Below are positions 37,562 to 47,642 of a DNA stretch of 64,000 nucleotides, in pieces. The notes beneath the pieces were generated by a model that saw only the letters and a list, made by a program, of their open reading frames with translations, was not told where the DNA came from and did no database searches. The position numbers and the translations under genes were made by a program. The stretch's first letter is position 1; each line of letters starts with the position of its first letter. The stretch spans positions 4,030,001 to 4,094,000 of the forward strand of contig NZ_CP057483.1 in NCBI RefSeq assembly GCF_013836145.1, given 5' to 3'. Source of the DNA: Citrobacter sp. RHB25-C09 (GTDB lineage Bacteria; Pseudomonadota; Gammaproteobacteria; Enterobacterales; Enterobacteriaceae).

Positions 37562-37577
37562 TGGCACAGAAGATGCA
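37562..37577 (+). promoter_or_regulatory. Sigma-54 promoter of zraP
   Basis: TGGCACAGAAGATGCA has the -24 GG and -12 GC with 10-nt spacing and matches the consensus TGGCAC strongly. It lies 37 bp before the zraP start. Confidence 0.85.
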
Positions 37578-37613
37578 AAAAGCAGGGTAAGACAACCCAC
37601 AGGAGGACAGATA

Positions 37614-38051
37614 ATGAAACGGAACACGAAAACAGGTCTGGCGCTAATCGCCCTTTCACTAATGGTTCTCGGCGCAAGCCCGGCATTGGCTCGGCATCAC
37701 TGGGGGAACGGTGACGGTATGTGGCAGCAAAACAGCGGCGTCCTGAACGCAGAACAACAGGCTGCCGCGCAGAAAATCCATAATGAGTTTTACAACCAGG
37801 CGAATACGCTGCGCCAGCAGCTTATGTCTAAGCGCTATGAGTACAATGTGCTATTAACCGCCAGTTCGCCGGATAAAGCCAAAATCAATGCGGTGGCGAA
37901 AGAGATGGAAACGTTACGCCAGTCGCTGGATGAACTGCGCGTGAAGCGTGATGTCGCGATGGTTGAGGCTGGAGTCCCGCACGGCGCCGGAATGGGTTAT
38001 AGCGGTTGCGGTGGCCGTGGCGGCGGTCATATGGGAATGGGGCGCTGGTAA
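37614..38051 (+). CDS. zraP: ZraP, periplasmic zinc-responsive chaperone
   Basis: ZraP is an octameric, zinc-binding periplasmic chaperone that modulates ZraS signalling. It starts with a signal peptide (KRNTKTGLALIALSLMVLG, cleaved after ALA), then a histidine-bearing RHHWGNGDG segment, a CpxP/LTXXQ-like helical hairpin (residues ~45-115), and a glycine-rich tail with a cysteine and histidine (GYSGCGGRGGGHMGMG). The ATG at 37614 with AGGAGG upstream gives 145 residues; the longer open frame before it is promoter DNA. Confidence 0.94.
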   Translation: MKRNTKTGLALIALSLMVLGASPALARHHWGNGDGMWQQNSGVLNAEQQAAAQKIHNEFYNQANTLRQQLMSKRYEYNVLLTASSPDKAKINAVAKEMETLRQSLDELRVKRDVAMVEAGVPHGAGMGYSGCGGRGGGHMGMGRW

Positions 38052-38061
38052 ATCGCTGATT

Positions 38062-38163
38062 GCCGGATAGTGGCTTGGGCTGCTCGTCCTGTAGGCCTGA
38101 TAAGCGGAGCGCCATCAGGCATGGGATGTTGCCGGATGGCGGCTTACGCCTTATCCGGCCTAC
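38062..38163. repeat. BIME between zraP and yjaH
   Basis: A diverged half unit (GCCGGATAGTGGC), a complete unit (GTAGGCCTGATAAGC...GCCATCAGGC) and a further unit (GCCGGATGGCGGC...ATCCGGCCTAC) fill the gap between two convergent genes. Confidence 0.92.
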
Positions 38164-38167
38164 AAGG

Positions 38168-38869
38168 CTAGAAATTTTTCTCGGTGGGTTGCCAGTGGCA
38201 GAAATCAGCGTTAGCCACCAGCAGCAGTTGCGCCCCTTCTGGCGCCTCCAGCCATGCCACGCTGACATCAGCAGATGAACGGCTCTGGCGGCGCTCAATG
38301 TGGTTCATCGCCCACGTCTCGAGATCTGGTTTAACGGTTTCGCCTTCACAAGTCGTCACCGTGCGTTCGGCGGCATGCCAGCGCCCCTGTCGCAGGACGA
38401 CACGCCCCTGACGCAGCGCGTCGCTGGTCTGGCGGATTTGCTCTGCACGATAGCGGTACAAAGCAATTTGATCGGTTGAAAGCTGCTGTTTATGGCCGTC
38501 AACTTCTCGCTGCATGAAACTCAGTTCACCACGATCGTCAAAACGCACACGGATATGTTCCGCCGGCTTGCCATAAATATTGAGTTCGATAAGAGAAAGC
38601 GTATCCCCCTGCCAGCGGTATTCGCTGGTGGTGGTACTGCCATTACGCCACGGGCTAAACACTGAAAGCATATGGACACCGTCTGCGGCGTCTTTACGCC
38701 AGATACGTACTGCGCCCTGGTCGTCCACAAACCCGCTGGCGGTAAACGGGGGTAATGAAGAGTTATAGCTACAGGCCGTCAGCAACAGCGCACCCGCCAG
38801 CATCGACACCCGATGCCAGACGGACAAAAGGGGCGAAACCGCCCCTTCGTTAAAACTGTTCACAGCCAC
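38168..38869 (-). CDS. yjaH: YjaH, DUF1481 lipoprotein
   Basis: This is a predicted outer- or inner-membrane lipoprotein of unknown function. After WHRVSMLAGALL the lipobox LLTAC places the lipidated cysteine near residue 33. The mature part contains FVDDQGAVRIWRKD, the conserved RYRAEQIRQTSDALRQGRVVLRQG, and a C-terminal pair of cysteines. The 233-residue frame starts with GTG 6 bp after the hupA stop; a second GTG two codons on would also work. Sequence follows E. coli YjaH closely. Confidence 0.9.
   Translation of the reverse strand: MAVNSFNEGAVSPLLSVWHRVSMLAGALLLTACSYNSSLPPFTASGFVDDQGAVRIWRKDAADGVHMLSVFSPWRNGSTTTSEYRWQGDTLSLIELNIYGKPAEHIRVRFDDRGELSFMQREVDGHKQQLSTDQIALYRYRAEQIRQTSDALRQGRVVLRQGRWHAAERTVTTCEGETVKPDLETWAMNHIERRQSRSSADVSVAWLEAPEGAQLLLVANADFCHWQPTEKNF
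38826..38848 (-). terminator. hupA: hupA terminator inside the yjaH start region
   Basis: On the minus strand AAGGGGCGGTTTCGCCCCTTTT forms a GC hairpin with a short T-run about 30 nt after the hupA stop. It lies within the first codons of yjaH, so most hupA transcripts probably end inside yjaH. Confidence 0.75.
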
Positions 38870-38875
38870 GCGGTC

Positions 38876-39148
38876 TTACTTAACTGCGTCTTTCAGTGCT
38901 TTACCAGAAACAAACGCCGGCACGTTAGCTGCGGCGATTTTGATTTCTTTACCGGTCTGCGGGTTGCGGCCAGTGCGCTCAGCACGGTGGTTCACTTTGA
39001 AGGTACCGAAACCAACCAGTTGTACAGCATCGCCTTCTTTCAGAGACTCAGTAATAGCAGCCAGAGTGGATTCCAGAGCAGCTTTAGCCTGGGTTTTAGA
39101 CAGTTCTGCTTTGTCTGCAATTACATCAATCAGTTGAGTCTTGTTCAT
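38876..39148 (-). CDS. hupA: HupA, DNA-binding protein HU-alpha
   Basis: HU-alpha is a nucleoid protein that bends and compacts DNA as a dimer with HU-beta. The 90 residues are, as far as I recall, identical to E. coli HupA, including the DNA-intercalating proline region RTGRNPQTGKEIKI and the GFGTF turn. AAGGAT lies upstream of the ATG. Upstream sequence 39149-39334 is the promoter region, with a long leader and no gene. A terminator follows within yjaH. Confidence 0.98.
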   Translation of the reverse strand: MNKTQLIDVIADKAELSKTQAKAALESTLAAITESLKEGDAVQLVGFGTFKVNHRAERTGRNPQTGKEIKIAAANVPAFVSGKALKDAVK

Positions 39149-39334
39149 AAGTTATCCTTACAATGTGTTTATCGCTTGCTAAGCATCGAGTGCGACGGAA
39201 ATGCCCAAAAAGCACTCTCCTGCATACACGCACCGATAGCCACTTTTTTTCGCCCTCCAAATGTAGACCAGACGGGGGGCCGATGGGAAGCCTCCAGGTG
39301 CGACAAATCGGACGTTAAATCACGTTTTCGTGTC

Positions 39335-39925
39335 TTATTGCTGAAAATTTATACCGATATTACTCTCGCCCGCCTCACGCAAGTCTGCGCGGAGCCCTTT
39401 TATCAGCTCAATATCGCGTTCTTCGCAGTCAGCCAAAAGTCGGAATATTTCCCACTGAATGTCCCATTCTTGTTCAACAGCAGGGTTTTCTTTGAGTTCG
39501 TCATCCGTCATTTCCCGACCCGCCTGGGTCATTTCCAGCATCGCAACAGTCGTAATGGATGTCTTACTGACTTCAATAGCATGTTCCAGCGTTTCACCAC
39601 TCAACCGCGAGTGCAACAGTTCACTTAGCGCCACGCAGGCGTCAATAGCCGGATAAACACCGTACAGATCGTAATCATCCGCCGCCGGGATCGCCTCTTC
39701 GAATTTCTCCAGTTGGCTGTCGAAATTGACTTTCGCATCTTTGACGGTGAGCGTTTCCCAGATGAGATCCAGAATACGGCGGTAGATCTGTCCATCGCCA
39801 AATTCTGTCTGCTGGCAGAACATGGCATAGTTCGGGTACATGCGCTCACACAGGCAGGCCATGAAAGTGACGTGCTGCCAGCTTTCCAGGCGCTCAAGAC
39901 GCAGATGAATCGGGTTTTGTAACAT
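39335..39925 (-). CDS. yjaG: YjaG, DUF416 family protein
   Basis: YjaG is a conserved, largely helical cytoplasmic protein of unknown function (DUF416). The 196-residue form starting MLQNPIHLRLERLESWQ equals E. coli in length; the open frame continues 51 codons upstream through the nfi-yjaG gap and into nfi, which is not coding. Acidic patches (DELKENPAVEQEWDIQWEIF) mark the C-terminal half. It lies between nfi and hupA, on the same strand. Confidence 0.92.
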   Translation of the reverse strand: MLQNPIHLRLERLESWQHVTFMACLCERMYPNYAMFCQQTEFGDGQIYRRILDLIWETLTVKDAKVNFDSQLEKFEEAIPAADDYDLYGVYPAIDACVALSELLHSRLSGETLEHAIEVSKTSITTVAMLEMTQAGREMTDDELKENPAVEQEWDIQWEIFRLLADCEERDIELIKGLRADLREAGESNIGINFQQ

Positions 39926-39966
39926 GATGAATTCTCGAATCGGAAATTGGCGGCAGTGTACATCAA

Positions 39967-40638
39967 TCAGGGCTGAATTTCCTGCCATCGCGTAAACGCC
40001 GGACGCCCGGAAGCGACAGCATCCGCCCAGCGGGTTGGTTCCGGCAGACGATAGCCTTTCATGCAGCGTTGTACCCATACCAGCGCGCTGTCTAACCCAA
40101 CGCGATGCCCCGTCGCCACAAACAACGGATTGCAGCGCGCCTTACTGCGCCAGACCCAGGCCAGCTGCTCGCCTTTATCCATCAGCGGTGCCAGCGCGCC
40201 GGGCTCGGCGCTGAGCGGCTCAAATTTGCCGCACAGGCGCTTTTTCGCCACGCCAATGGTAGGAACATCCACCAGCAGCCCAAAATGGCTGGCAACGCCA
40301 AGACGGCGCGGATGGGAAATGCCATGACCATCCACGAAGAGTAAGTCGGGTTTTTGCGAAAGTTGTTCCCACGCTGCCAGCAGCGCGGGATATTCACGGA
40401 AGGAGAGAAAGCCTGGAATATAGGGCATGGTGGTGGCGATGCGCGCCACTTTGTATTCCACCAGCTCAAGCGAGGGATACTTCAGAAGTACCATTGCCGC
40501 TCGCGTCACTTCACCGCCCTGCTCAAACCCGACGTCTGCCCCGCCGATCAGATCCGGTGGATCTTTATCAAGCCGATCCGAACGGATCACCGATGAGGCT
40601 AGTTCAAGTTGTTGAGCGTGTAGTGACGCGAGATCCAT
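39967..40638 (-). CDS. nfi: Nfi, endonuclease V
   Basis: Endonuclease V nicks DNA one base 3' of deaminated adenine (hypoxanthine) and starts its repair. The catalytic metal ligands are visible: aspartate in GGADVGF (residue ~35), glutamate in FLSFREYPAL (~89) and aspartate in FVDGHGISHPRRLG (~110). The wedge motif PYIPG is also present. The length of 223 is normal. It directly follows hemE on the same strand with a 9-bp gap. Confidence 0.96.
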   Translation of the reverse strand: MDLASLHAQQLELASSVIRSDRLDKDPPDLIGGADVGFEQGGEVTRAAMVLLKYPSLELVEYKVARIATTMPYIPGFLSFREYPALLAAWEQLSQKPDLLFVDGHGISHPRRLGVASHFGLLVDVPTIGVAKKRLCGKFEPLSAEPGALAPLMDKGEQLAWVWRSKARCNPLFVATGHRVGLDSALVWVQRCMKGYRLPEPTRWADAVASGRPAFTRWQEIQP

Positions 40639-40647
40639 AGTTTCCCC

Positions 40648-41712
40648 TTAGCGGTGATATTGCGCGGATAGCCGGTGCACCGCCTCCACAAATGCGCCAG
40701 CATGTTCTGGCGGCACGTCCTGGTGGATGCCGTGACCGAGGTTGAAAACGTGGCCTTCGCCCTGGCCGTAACCAGAAAGTATAGACGCCACTTCTTCCTC
40801 GATACGGGCAGGAGAGGCATAAAGCATCGACGGATCCATGTTGCCCTGCAACGCCACCTTGTCACCTACGCGACGGCGTGCATCGGCGATATCTGTCGTC
40901 CAGTCCAGTCCCAGCGCGTCGCAGCCGGTTTCCGCCATGGCTTCAAGCCATTGTCCGCCGCCCTTGGTGAACAGCGTTACCGGCACGCGCCGACCATCGT
41001 TTTCACGCAGCAGGCCATCAACAATTTTGTGCATGTAATACAAGGAGAACTGCTGATAATCGCGTCCGGTCAGCACACCGCCCCAGGTGTCAAAAATCAT
41101 CACCGACTGGGCACCCGCTTTGATTTGCGCGTTCAGATACAGCGTGACGCTCTTCGCCAGTTTGTCGAGCAGCGCATGCAGCGTATGCGGATCGGCATAC
41201 ATCATCTTTTTAATCACGGTAAACGCTTTGCTGCTGCCGCCTTCCACCATGTAGGTTGCCAGCGTCCACGGACTGCCGGAGAAGCCGATCAGCGGCACTT
41301 CGCCCTTCAGTTCACGACGAATCGTGCGCACCGCGTTCATCACGTAACCCAGCTCATCTTCCGGGTCGGGGATCGGTAATTTTTCCACGTCAGCTTTGCT
41401 GGCGACCGGCGCGGTAAAACGTGGGCCTTCTCCGGCTTCGAAGTAAAGCCCAAGTCCCATTGCATCCGGAATGGTCAGGATGTCCGAGAAGAGGATCGCC
41501 GCATCAAGCGGATATCGGCGCAGCGGCTGTAGCGTCACTTCACAGGCCAGCTCGGCGTTTTTGCACAGTGACATAAAATCGCCCGCCTGTGCGCGGGTGG
41601 CTTTATATTCCGGTAAATAACGGCCCGCCTGGCGCATCATCCATACCGGGGTGACATCAACGGGCTGGCGCAGCAGCGCACGCAGATAACGATCGTTCTT
41701 CAGTTCGGTCAT
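40648..41712 (-). CDS. hemE: HemE, uroporphyrinogen decarboxylase
   Basis: HemE decarboxylates the four acetate side chains of uroporphyrinogen III to give coproporphyrinogen III in heme synthesis. Both family signatures are present: PVWMMRQAGRYLPEY at residues ~21-35 and GFSGSPWTLATYMVEGG near residue 145. Length 354 is standard. AAGGAA lies upstream of the ATG. It is 41 bp downstream of nudC and probably co-transcribed with nfi. Confidence 0.98.
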   Translation of the reverse strand: MTELKNDRYLRALLRQPVDVTPVWMMRQAGRYLPEYKATRAQAGDFMSLCKNAELACEVTLQPLRRYPLDAAILFSDILTIPDAMGLGLYFEAGEGPRFTAPVASKADVEKLPIPDPEDELGYVMNAVRTIRRELKGEVPLIGFSGSPWTLATYMVEGGSSKAFTVIKKMMYADPHTLHALLDKLAKSVTLYLNAQIKAGAQSVMIFDTWGGVLTGRDYQQFSLYYMHKIVDGLLRENDGRRVPVTLFTKGGGQWLEAMAETGCDALGLDWTTDIADARRRVGDKVALQGNMDPSMLYASPARIEEEVASILSGYGQGEGHVFNLGHGIHQDVPPEHAGAFVEAVHRLSAQYHR

Positions 41713-41753
41713 TTTTGCAGTTCCTTATTGCGTCAGGCCGTCAGTTTACCATG

Positions 41754-42527
41754 TCATTCATATTCAGCCCGACATATTGCCACCGTATCTTCGATCAAGC
41801 GCCGTGCGACGGTGCCCGGCGGTGGCAACAGCGGTAAATTGTCGTAGCGATACCAGTTGGCCTCCAACAGCTCTTTCGGATCGATGACGATCTCGCCGCT
41901 GTCGTAATCCGCCATAAACGCGGTCATTAATGACATGGGAAAAGGCCAGGGCTGTGAGGTGATGTAGCGCAGATTCTTAACTTTTATCGCGCTCTCTTCC
42001 ATCACTTCACGCGCAACCGCCTGTTCTAAGGTTTCACCGACCTCAACAAACCCGGCGAGTACAGTATGTACGCCATTGCGATGACGGGTATGCTGAGCGA
42101 GTAAAATCGAGTCGTCACGCCGAATAGCGACAATAATGCATGGCGCAATTTGTGGGTAGTAGCGTTCCCGGCAGTGATTGCAGAGCATCGCCCACTCGGT
42201 TTTGCTGGGGTGCATGGTATGCCCGCAATAGCCACAGAACTTATGCGAACGATAAAACTCCGCCAGCTGTACGCCCCGCCCCGCCAGTTGAAACAAGCCG
42301 ACATCCTGATCAATAACCTGACGGACGGAGCCCATATCATGACGACGATGCTGATGAACTAACCAGACAGGTTCCCCCTCCCACTCACCGATATGCAGTG
42401 CTTTCAGCCCCGCAAGATCGAAATTTCCCGCATCGCCATGTGGTAATTCTCCACCGGGCAACCATAATTTTTGTTCATGACTGACGATCCACCAGCCGTG
42501 ATCTAAATTTTCAATTATACGATCCAT
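41754..42527 (-). CDS. nudC: NudC, NAD-capped RNA hydrolase / NADH pyrophosphatase
   Basis: NudC removes NAD caps from RNA 5' ends and hydrolyses NADH. A four-cysteine zinc site (CGYCGHTMHP and LCNHC, residues ~98-118) precedes the Nudix box GFVEVGETLEQAVAREVMEE (~158-177). Length 257 equals E. coli. It is divergent from rsd; the 97-bp gap holds both promoters. Confidence 0.97.
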   Translation of the reverse strand: MDRIIENLDHGWWIVSHEQKLWLPGGELPHGDAGNFDLAGLKALHIGEWEGEPVWLVHQHRRHDMGSVRQVIDQDVGLFQLAGRGVQLAEFYRSHKFCGYCGHTMHPSKTEWAMLCNHCRERYYPQIAPCIIVAIRRDDSILLAQHTRHRNGVHTVLAGFVEVGETLEQAVAREVMEESAIKVKNLRYITSQPWPFPMSLMTAFMADYDSGEIVIDPKELLEANWYRYDNLPLLPPPGTVARRLIEDTVAICRAEYE

Positions 42528-42624
42528 AGCTCTTGCACTACCTTAGCTTCACTGGCATGTTGCTAACATAATTTTTACAATTTTTGAGTGAGCAGTTTTA
42601 AAATCTAAACTTCTGGAGTCGAAC

Positions 42625-43113
42625 ATGTTAAACCAGCTGGAAAACCTGACAGAACGCGTCGGTGGAAGTAATAAACTGGTTGATCGCTGGCTGCATGTAC
42701 GTAAGCACCTGCTCGTGGCTTACAACAATCTGGTTGGCATTAGACCTGGTAAAGAATCGTACATGCGATTGAATGAAAAAGCGCTGGATGATTTTTGCCA
42801 GAGCCTGGTCGATTACCTCTCCACCGGACACTTCAGTATTTATGAACGTATTCTGCATAAATTGGAAGGGAACGGTCAGCTTTTAGCAGCGACAAAGATC
42901 TGGCCGCTGCTGGAAGCCAATACGCAACACATCATGGACTACTACGATTCCAGCCTGGAAACCGCAATCGATCATGATAATTGCCTTGAATTTCAACAGG
43001 CACTGTCGGATATCGGCGAAGCGCTGGAAGCCCGGTTCGTGCTGGAAGACAAGCTGATTATGCTGGTATTTGAGGCCATGCATGAGAACGCCAAAATCAA
43101 ACGGCCTGCTTGA
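42625..43113 (+). CDS. rsd: Rsd, anti-sigma-70 factor
   Basis: Rsd binds sigma-70 in stationary phase and favours alternative sigma factors; it also interacts with HPr and SpoT. The all-helical protein begins MLNQLENLTERVGGSNKLVD and contains VRKHLLVAYNNLVG and SYMRLNEKALDDFCQSLVDYLS. At 162 residues it is slightly longer than E. coli Rsd (158) because of a divergent C-terminus (FEAMHENAKIKRPA). CTGGAG lies upstream of the ATG. Confidence 0.96.
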   Translation: MLNQLENLTERVGGSNKLVDRWLHVRKHLLVAYNNLVGIRPGKESYMRLNEKALDDFCQSLVDYLSTGHFSIYERILHKLEGNGQLLAATKIWPLLEANTQHIMDYYDSSLETAIDHDNCLEFQQALSDIGEALEARFVLEDKLIMLVFEAMHENAKIKRPA

Positions 43114-43147
43114 GTTCTGCGCAGTTAACGCGTAGTTTACAAATGTC

Positions 43148-43163
43148 CCCCTCTCAGGAGGGG
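43148..43163 (+). terminator. rsd: rsd terminator hairpin
   Basis: CCCCTC-TCAG-GAGGGG forms a 6-bp GC stem 34 nt after the rsd stop, followed by AAGTTAT. It separates rsd from the thiC leader; the T-run is poor. Confidence 0.6.
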
Positions 43164-43170
43164 AAGTTAT

Positions 43171-43308
43171 CTTGTCGGAGTGCCTGTTTTTCACCTAAGC
43201 CGACGTAATGCCTCAGGGCAGCACGAAGGAATAAGTGGAAAGGGCTGAGACCGTTAATTCGGGATCCGCGGAACCTGATCAGGTTAATACCTGCGAAGGG
43301 AACAAGAG
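43171..43308 (+). promoter_or_regulatory. TPP riboswitch (thi-box) of thiC
   Basis: The conserved thi-box elements are present: GGAGTGCC, GGGCTGAGACC, GGAACCTGATCAGGTTAATA and CCTGCGAAGGGAACAAG. Closing helix P1 pairs CTTGT with ACAAG. It lies about 96 nt upstream of thiC and should shut off thi expression when TPP is bound. The P3 arm (43182-43245) is about 64 nt, far longer than the short loop in E. coli thiC. It contains a TTTTCAC/GTGGAAA helix and an inner TGCC-TCAG-GGCA hairpin. Confidence 0.95.
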
Positions 43309-43404
43309 TAATTCTGCTTTATGCACCAGCCTTCACGGGCGGCGCACATCCATTACTCCATCCGTCGTCTGGCAAGCCACGTCCTTAATTTTATGGAATG
43401 AGCT

Positions 43405-45302
<1,898 letters not shown>

Positions 45303-45303
<1 letters not shown>

Positions 45304-45938
45304 TGTATCAGCCTGATTTTCCCACCGTGCCCTTCCGTTTAGGGCTGTATCCGGTTGTTGATAGCGTGGAATGGATCGCACGCTTACTGGAGGCTGGCGT
45401 GCGCACGATTCAACTTCGCATCAAGGATAAACGCGATGAAGAGGTTGAGGCTGATGTGGTCGCGGCCATTCAACTGGGACGTCGCTATGACGCCCGGCTC
45501 TTTATTAATGATTACTGGCGACTGGCAATTAAGCACAAGGCCTACGGTGTGCATCTGGGTCAGGAGGATCTGGAAACCACCGATCTTAATGCGATTCAGG
45601 CGGCAGGGCTGCGACTGGGCGTCTCGACGCACGATGATATGGAGATTGACGTCGCGCTTGCTGCCCGACCGTCCTATATCGCACTCGGGCATGTGTTTCC
45701 TACCCAAACTAAGCAGATGCCTTCTGCGCCGCAGGGGCTGGCGCAGTTAGCTCGCCACATCGAAAGACTTGCGGACTACCCCACCGTCGCCATTGGCGGC
45801 ATTAGCCTGGCACGCGCGCCGGACGTGCTTTCTACCGGCGTGGGGAGCATTGCCGTAGTGAGCGCCATCACCCAGGCGGCAGACTGGCAAGCCGCCACGG
45901 CGCAGTTACTGGCGATAGCAGGAGCGGGCGATGAATGA
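45303..45938 (+). CDS. thiE: ThiE, thiamine phosphate synthase
   Basis: ThiE couples HMP-pyrophosphate with the thiazole phosphate to form thiamine phosphate. It is a TIM-barrel enzyme; the conserved RIKDKRDEEVE, FINDYWRLAIK and GVHLGQEDLE segments contribute pyrophosphate and magnesium ligands, and GVGSIAVVSAI lies at the C-terminal phosphate site. Length 211 is typical. It overlaps thiC by one base and thiF by 8 bp. Confidence 0.97.
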
Positions 45939-46686
45939 TCGTGACTTTATGCGCTACAGCCGCCAGATCCTGCTGGCCGAAATCGCCGTTGAAGGCCAAC
46001 AAGCACTGCTTGCAAGCCGTGTACTGATTATTGGCTTAGGCGGTTTAGGTTCCCCCGCCGCGCTGTATCTGGCGGGAGCGGGCGTCGGTACGCTGGTCCT
46101 GGCCGATGACGACGAGGTGCATATCAGCAACCTGCAGCGGCAGATCCTGTTCACCACTGAGGATATTGCCCAAGCCAAGTCGCAGGTAACGCAGCAGCGA
46201 CTGGCGCAGCTTAACCCAGATATCACGCTGGTGGCTCTACAACAGCGTTTAACGGGCGATGCCCTCAACCATGCCATCGCGCAAGCCGATGTGGTACTCG
46301 ACTGCACCGATAATATGGCCACACGCCAGGAGATCAACGCGGCATGTGTGGCAAACGATACCCCGCTGATTACCGCCAGCGCTGTCGGTTTTGGCGGCCA
46401 ACTTATGGTACTCACGCCGCCCTGGGAACAAGGCTGCTACCGCTGCCTGTGGCCGGACGACGAGGAGCCAGAGCGCAATTGCCGCACTGCTGGCATCGTC
46501 GGCCCGGTTGTTGGGGTGATGGGAACGCTACAGGCGCTGGAGGCAATTAAATTGCTGAGCGGCATGGCAACGCCTGGCGGTGAATTGCGCCTGTTTGATG
46601 GTAAAACCAGCCAGTGGCGTTCGCTGGCTTTGCAGCGTGCCAGCGGCTGTCCGGTATGCGGAGGCCGAGATGCGCATTCAGTTTAA
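45931..46686 (+). CDS. thiF: ThiF, ThiS adenylyltransferase
   Basis: ThiF activates the C-terminus of ThiS with ATP so it can accept sulfur for thiazole formation. It is an E1-like Rossmann protein: GLGGLGSPAALYLAGAGVG is the nucleotide motif near residue 33. DNLQRQ-type catalytic residues appear as SNLQRQILF, the conserved cysteine as NCRTAGIVGP (~184), and zinc cysteines as CYRCLW and CPVCGG. Its 3' end overlaps thiS by 17 bp. Confidence 0.97.
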   Translation: MNDRDFMRYSRQILLAEIAVEGQQALLASRVLIIGLGGLGSPAALYLAGAGVGTLVLADDDEVHISNLQRQILFTTEDIAQAKSQVTQQRLAQLNPDITLVALQQRLTGDALNHAIAQADVVLDCTDNMATRQEINAACVANDTPLITASAVGFGGQLMVLTPPWEQGCYRCLWPDDEEPERNCRTAGIVGPVVGVMGTLQALEAIKLLSGMATPGGELRLFDGKTSQWRSLALQRASGCPVCGGRDAHSV

Positions 46687-46870
46687 TGATGAACCGATGC
46701 AATGTGCAGATGAACTATCGGTACACGACCTGCTGGTTCAGTTAAATCAGCTCAAACCGGGCGCTGCGCTGGCGCTGAATCAACAGATCCTGCCGCGCGA
46801 ACAGTGGCGGCAACACATCGTGCAGGAAGATGACCACATCCTGCTTTTTCAGGTAATTGCAGGAGGTTGA
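46670..46870 (+). CDS. thiS: ThiS, sulfur carrier protein
   Basis: ThiS is a ubiquitin-like sulfur carrier for thiazole synthesis; its C-terminal glycine becomes a thiocarboxylate. The ATG at 46670 gives a 66-residue protein from MRIQFNDEPMQC to the required terminal VIAGG. It starts inside the 3' end of thiF and ends 1 bp before thiG. A longer upstream frame is not needed. Confidence 0.97.
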   Translation: MRIQFNDEPMQCADELSVHDLLVQLNQLKPGAALALNQQILPREQWRQHIVQEDDHILLFQVIAGG

Positions 46871-46871
46871 G

Positions 46872-47642
46872 ATGTTATGTATCGCCGATAAGACTTTTGA
46901 TTCGCATCTTTTCACGGGAACGGGAAAATTCGCCTCCTCTGCGCTGATGATTGATGCGATCCGCGCTTCGGGGAGCCAACTGGTGACGCTGGCGATGAAG
47001 CGTGTGGATTTACATAAGCCAGGCGATGCCATTCTGGCACCGCTCATCGACGCGGGCGTCACGCTTCTGCCCAATACTTCCGGCGCGAAGACCGCCGAAG
47101 AGGCTATCTTCGCCGCCCAACTGGCGCGTGAAGCGCTGGGAACAAACTGGCTGAAGCTCGAAATCCATCCCGATGCCCGTTGGCTGTTACCTGATCCTAT
47201 TGAAACGCTGAAGGCCGCCGAAGCGCTGGTCAAACAGGGATTTGTTGTACTGCCCTACTGCGGCGCGGATCCGGTACTGTGTAAACGTCTCGAAGAAGCG
47301 GGCTGCGCGGCGGTGATGCCACTCGGCGCGCCTATTGGTTCTAATCAGGGCCTGGAAACCCGCGCGATGCTGGACATCATTATTCAGCAAGCGACCGTTC
47401 CGGTGGTGGTCGACGCCGGGATTGGCGTACCCAGCCATGCGGCACAGGCACTGGAAATGGGGGCTGATGCAGTGCTGGTTAACACGGCAATTGCCGTGGC
47501 GGACGATCCGGTAACGATGGCAAAAGCGTTCCGACTGGCAGTGGAAGCGGGCTTGCTGGCGCGTCAGGCCGTTCCGGGCAGTCGCAGCAGTCAGGCAAAC
47601 GCCACCAGCCCGCTGACCGGCTTTCTGGAGGCGCAGGCATGA
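46872..47642 (+). CDS. thiG: ThiG, thiazole synthase
   Basis: ThiG builds the thiazole phosphate ring from deoxyxylulose phosphate, dehydroglycine and ThiS thiocarboxylate. The Schiff-base lysine is in WLKLEIHPD (about residue 96), and phosphate-binding loops are AVMPLGAPIGSNQG and VVDAGIGVPSHAAQA. The ATG at 46872 with AGGAGG upstream gives 256 residues as in E. coli; an ATG five codons earlier is rejected. It overlaps thiH by 4 bp (ATGA). Confidence 0.97.
   Translation: MLCIADKTFDSHLFTGTGKFASSALMIDAIRASGSQLVTLAMKRVDLHKPGDAILAPLIDAGVTLLPNTSGAKTAEEAIFAAQLAREALGTNWLKLEIHPDARWLLPDPIETLKAAEALVKQGFVVLPYCGADPVLCKRLEEAGCAAVMPLGAPIGSNQGLETRAMLDIIIQQATVPVVVDAGIGVPSHAAQALEMGADAVLVNTAIAVADDPVTMAKAFRLAVEAGLLARQAVPGSRSSQANATSPLTGFLEAQA

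Noticed and set aside
37407..37613. N-terminal extension of ZraP
   Set aside because: The upstream codons contain the ZraR sites and sigma-54 promoter, and a strong AGGAGG marks the ATG at 37614, directly before the signal peptide.
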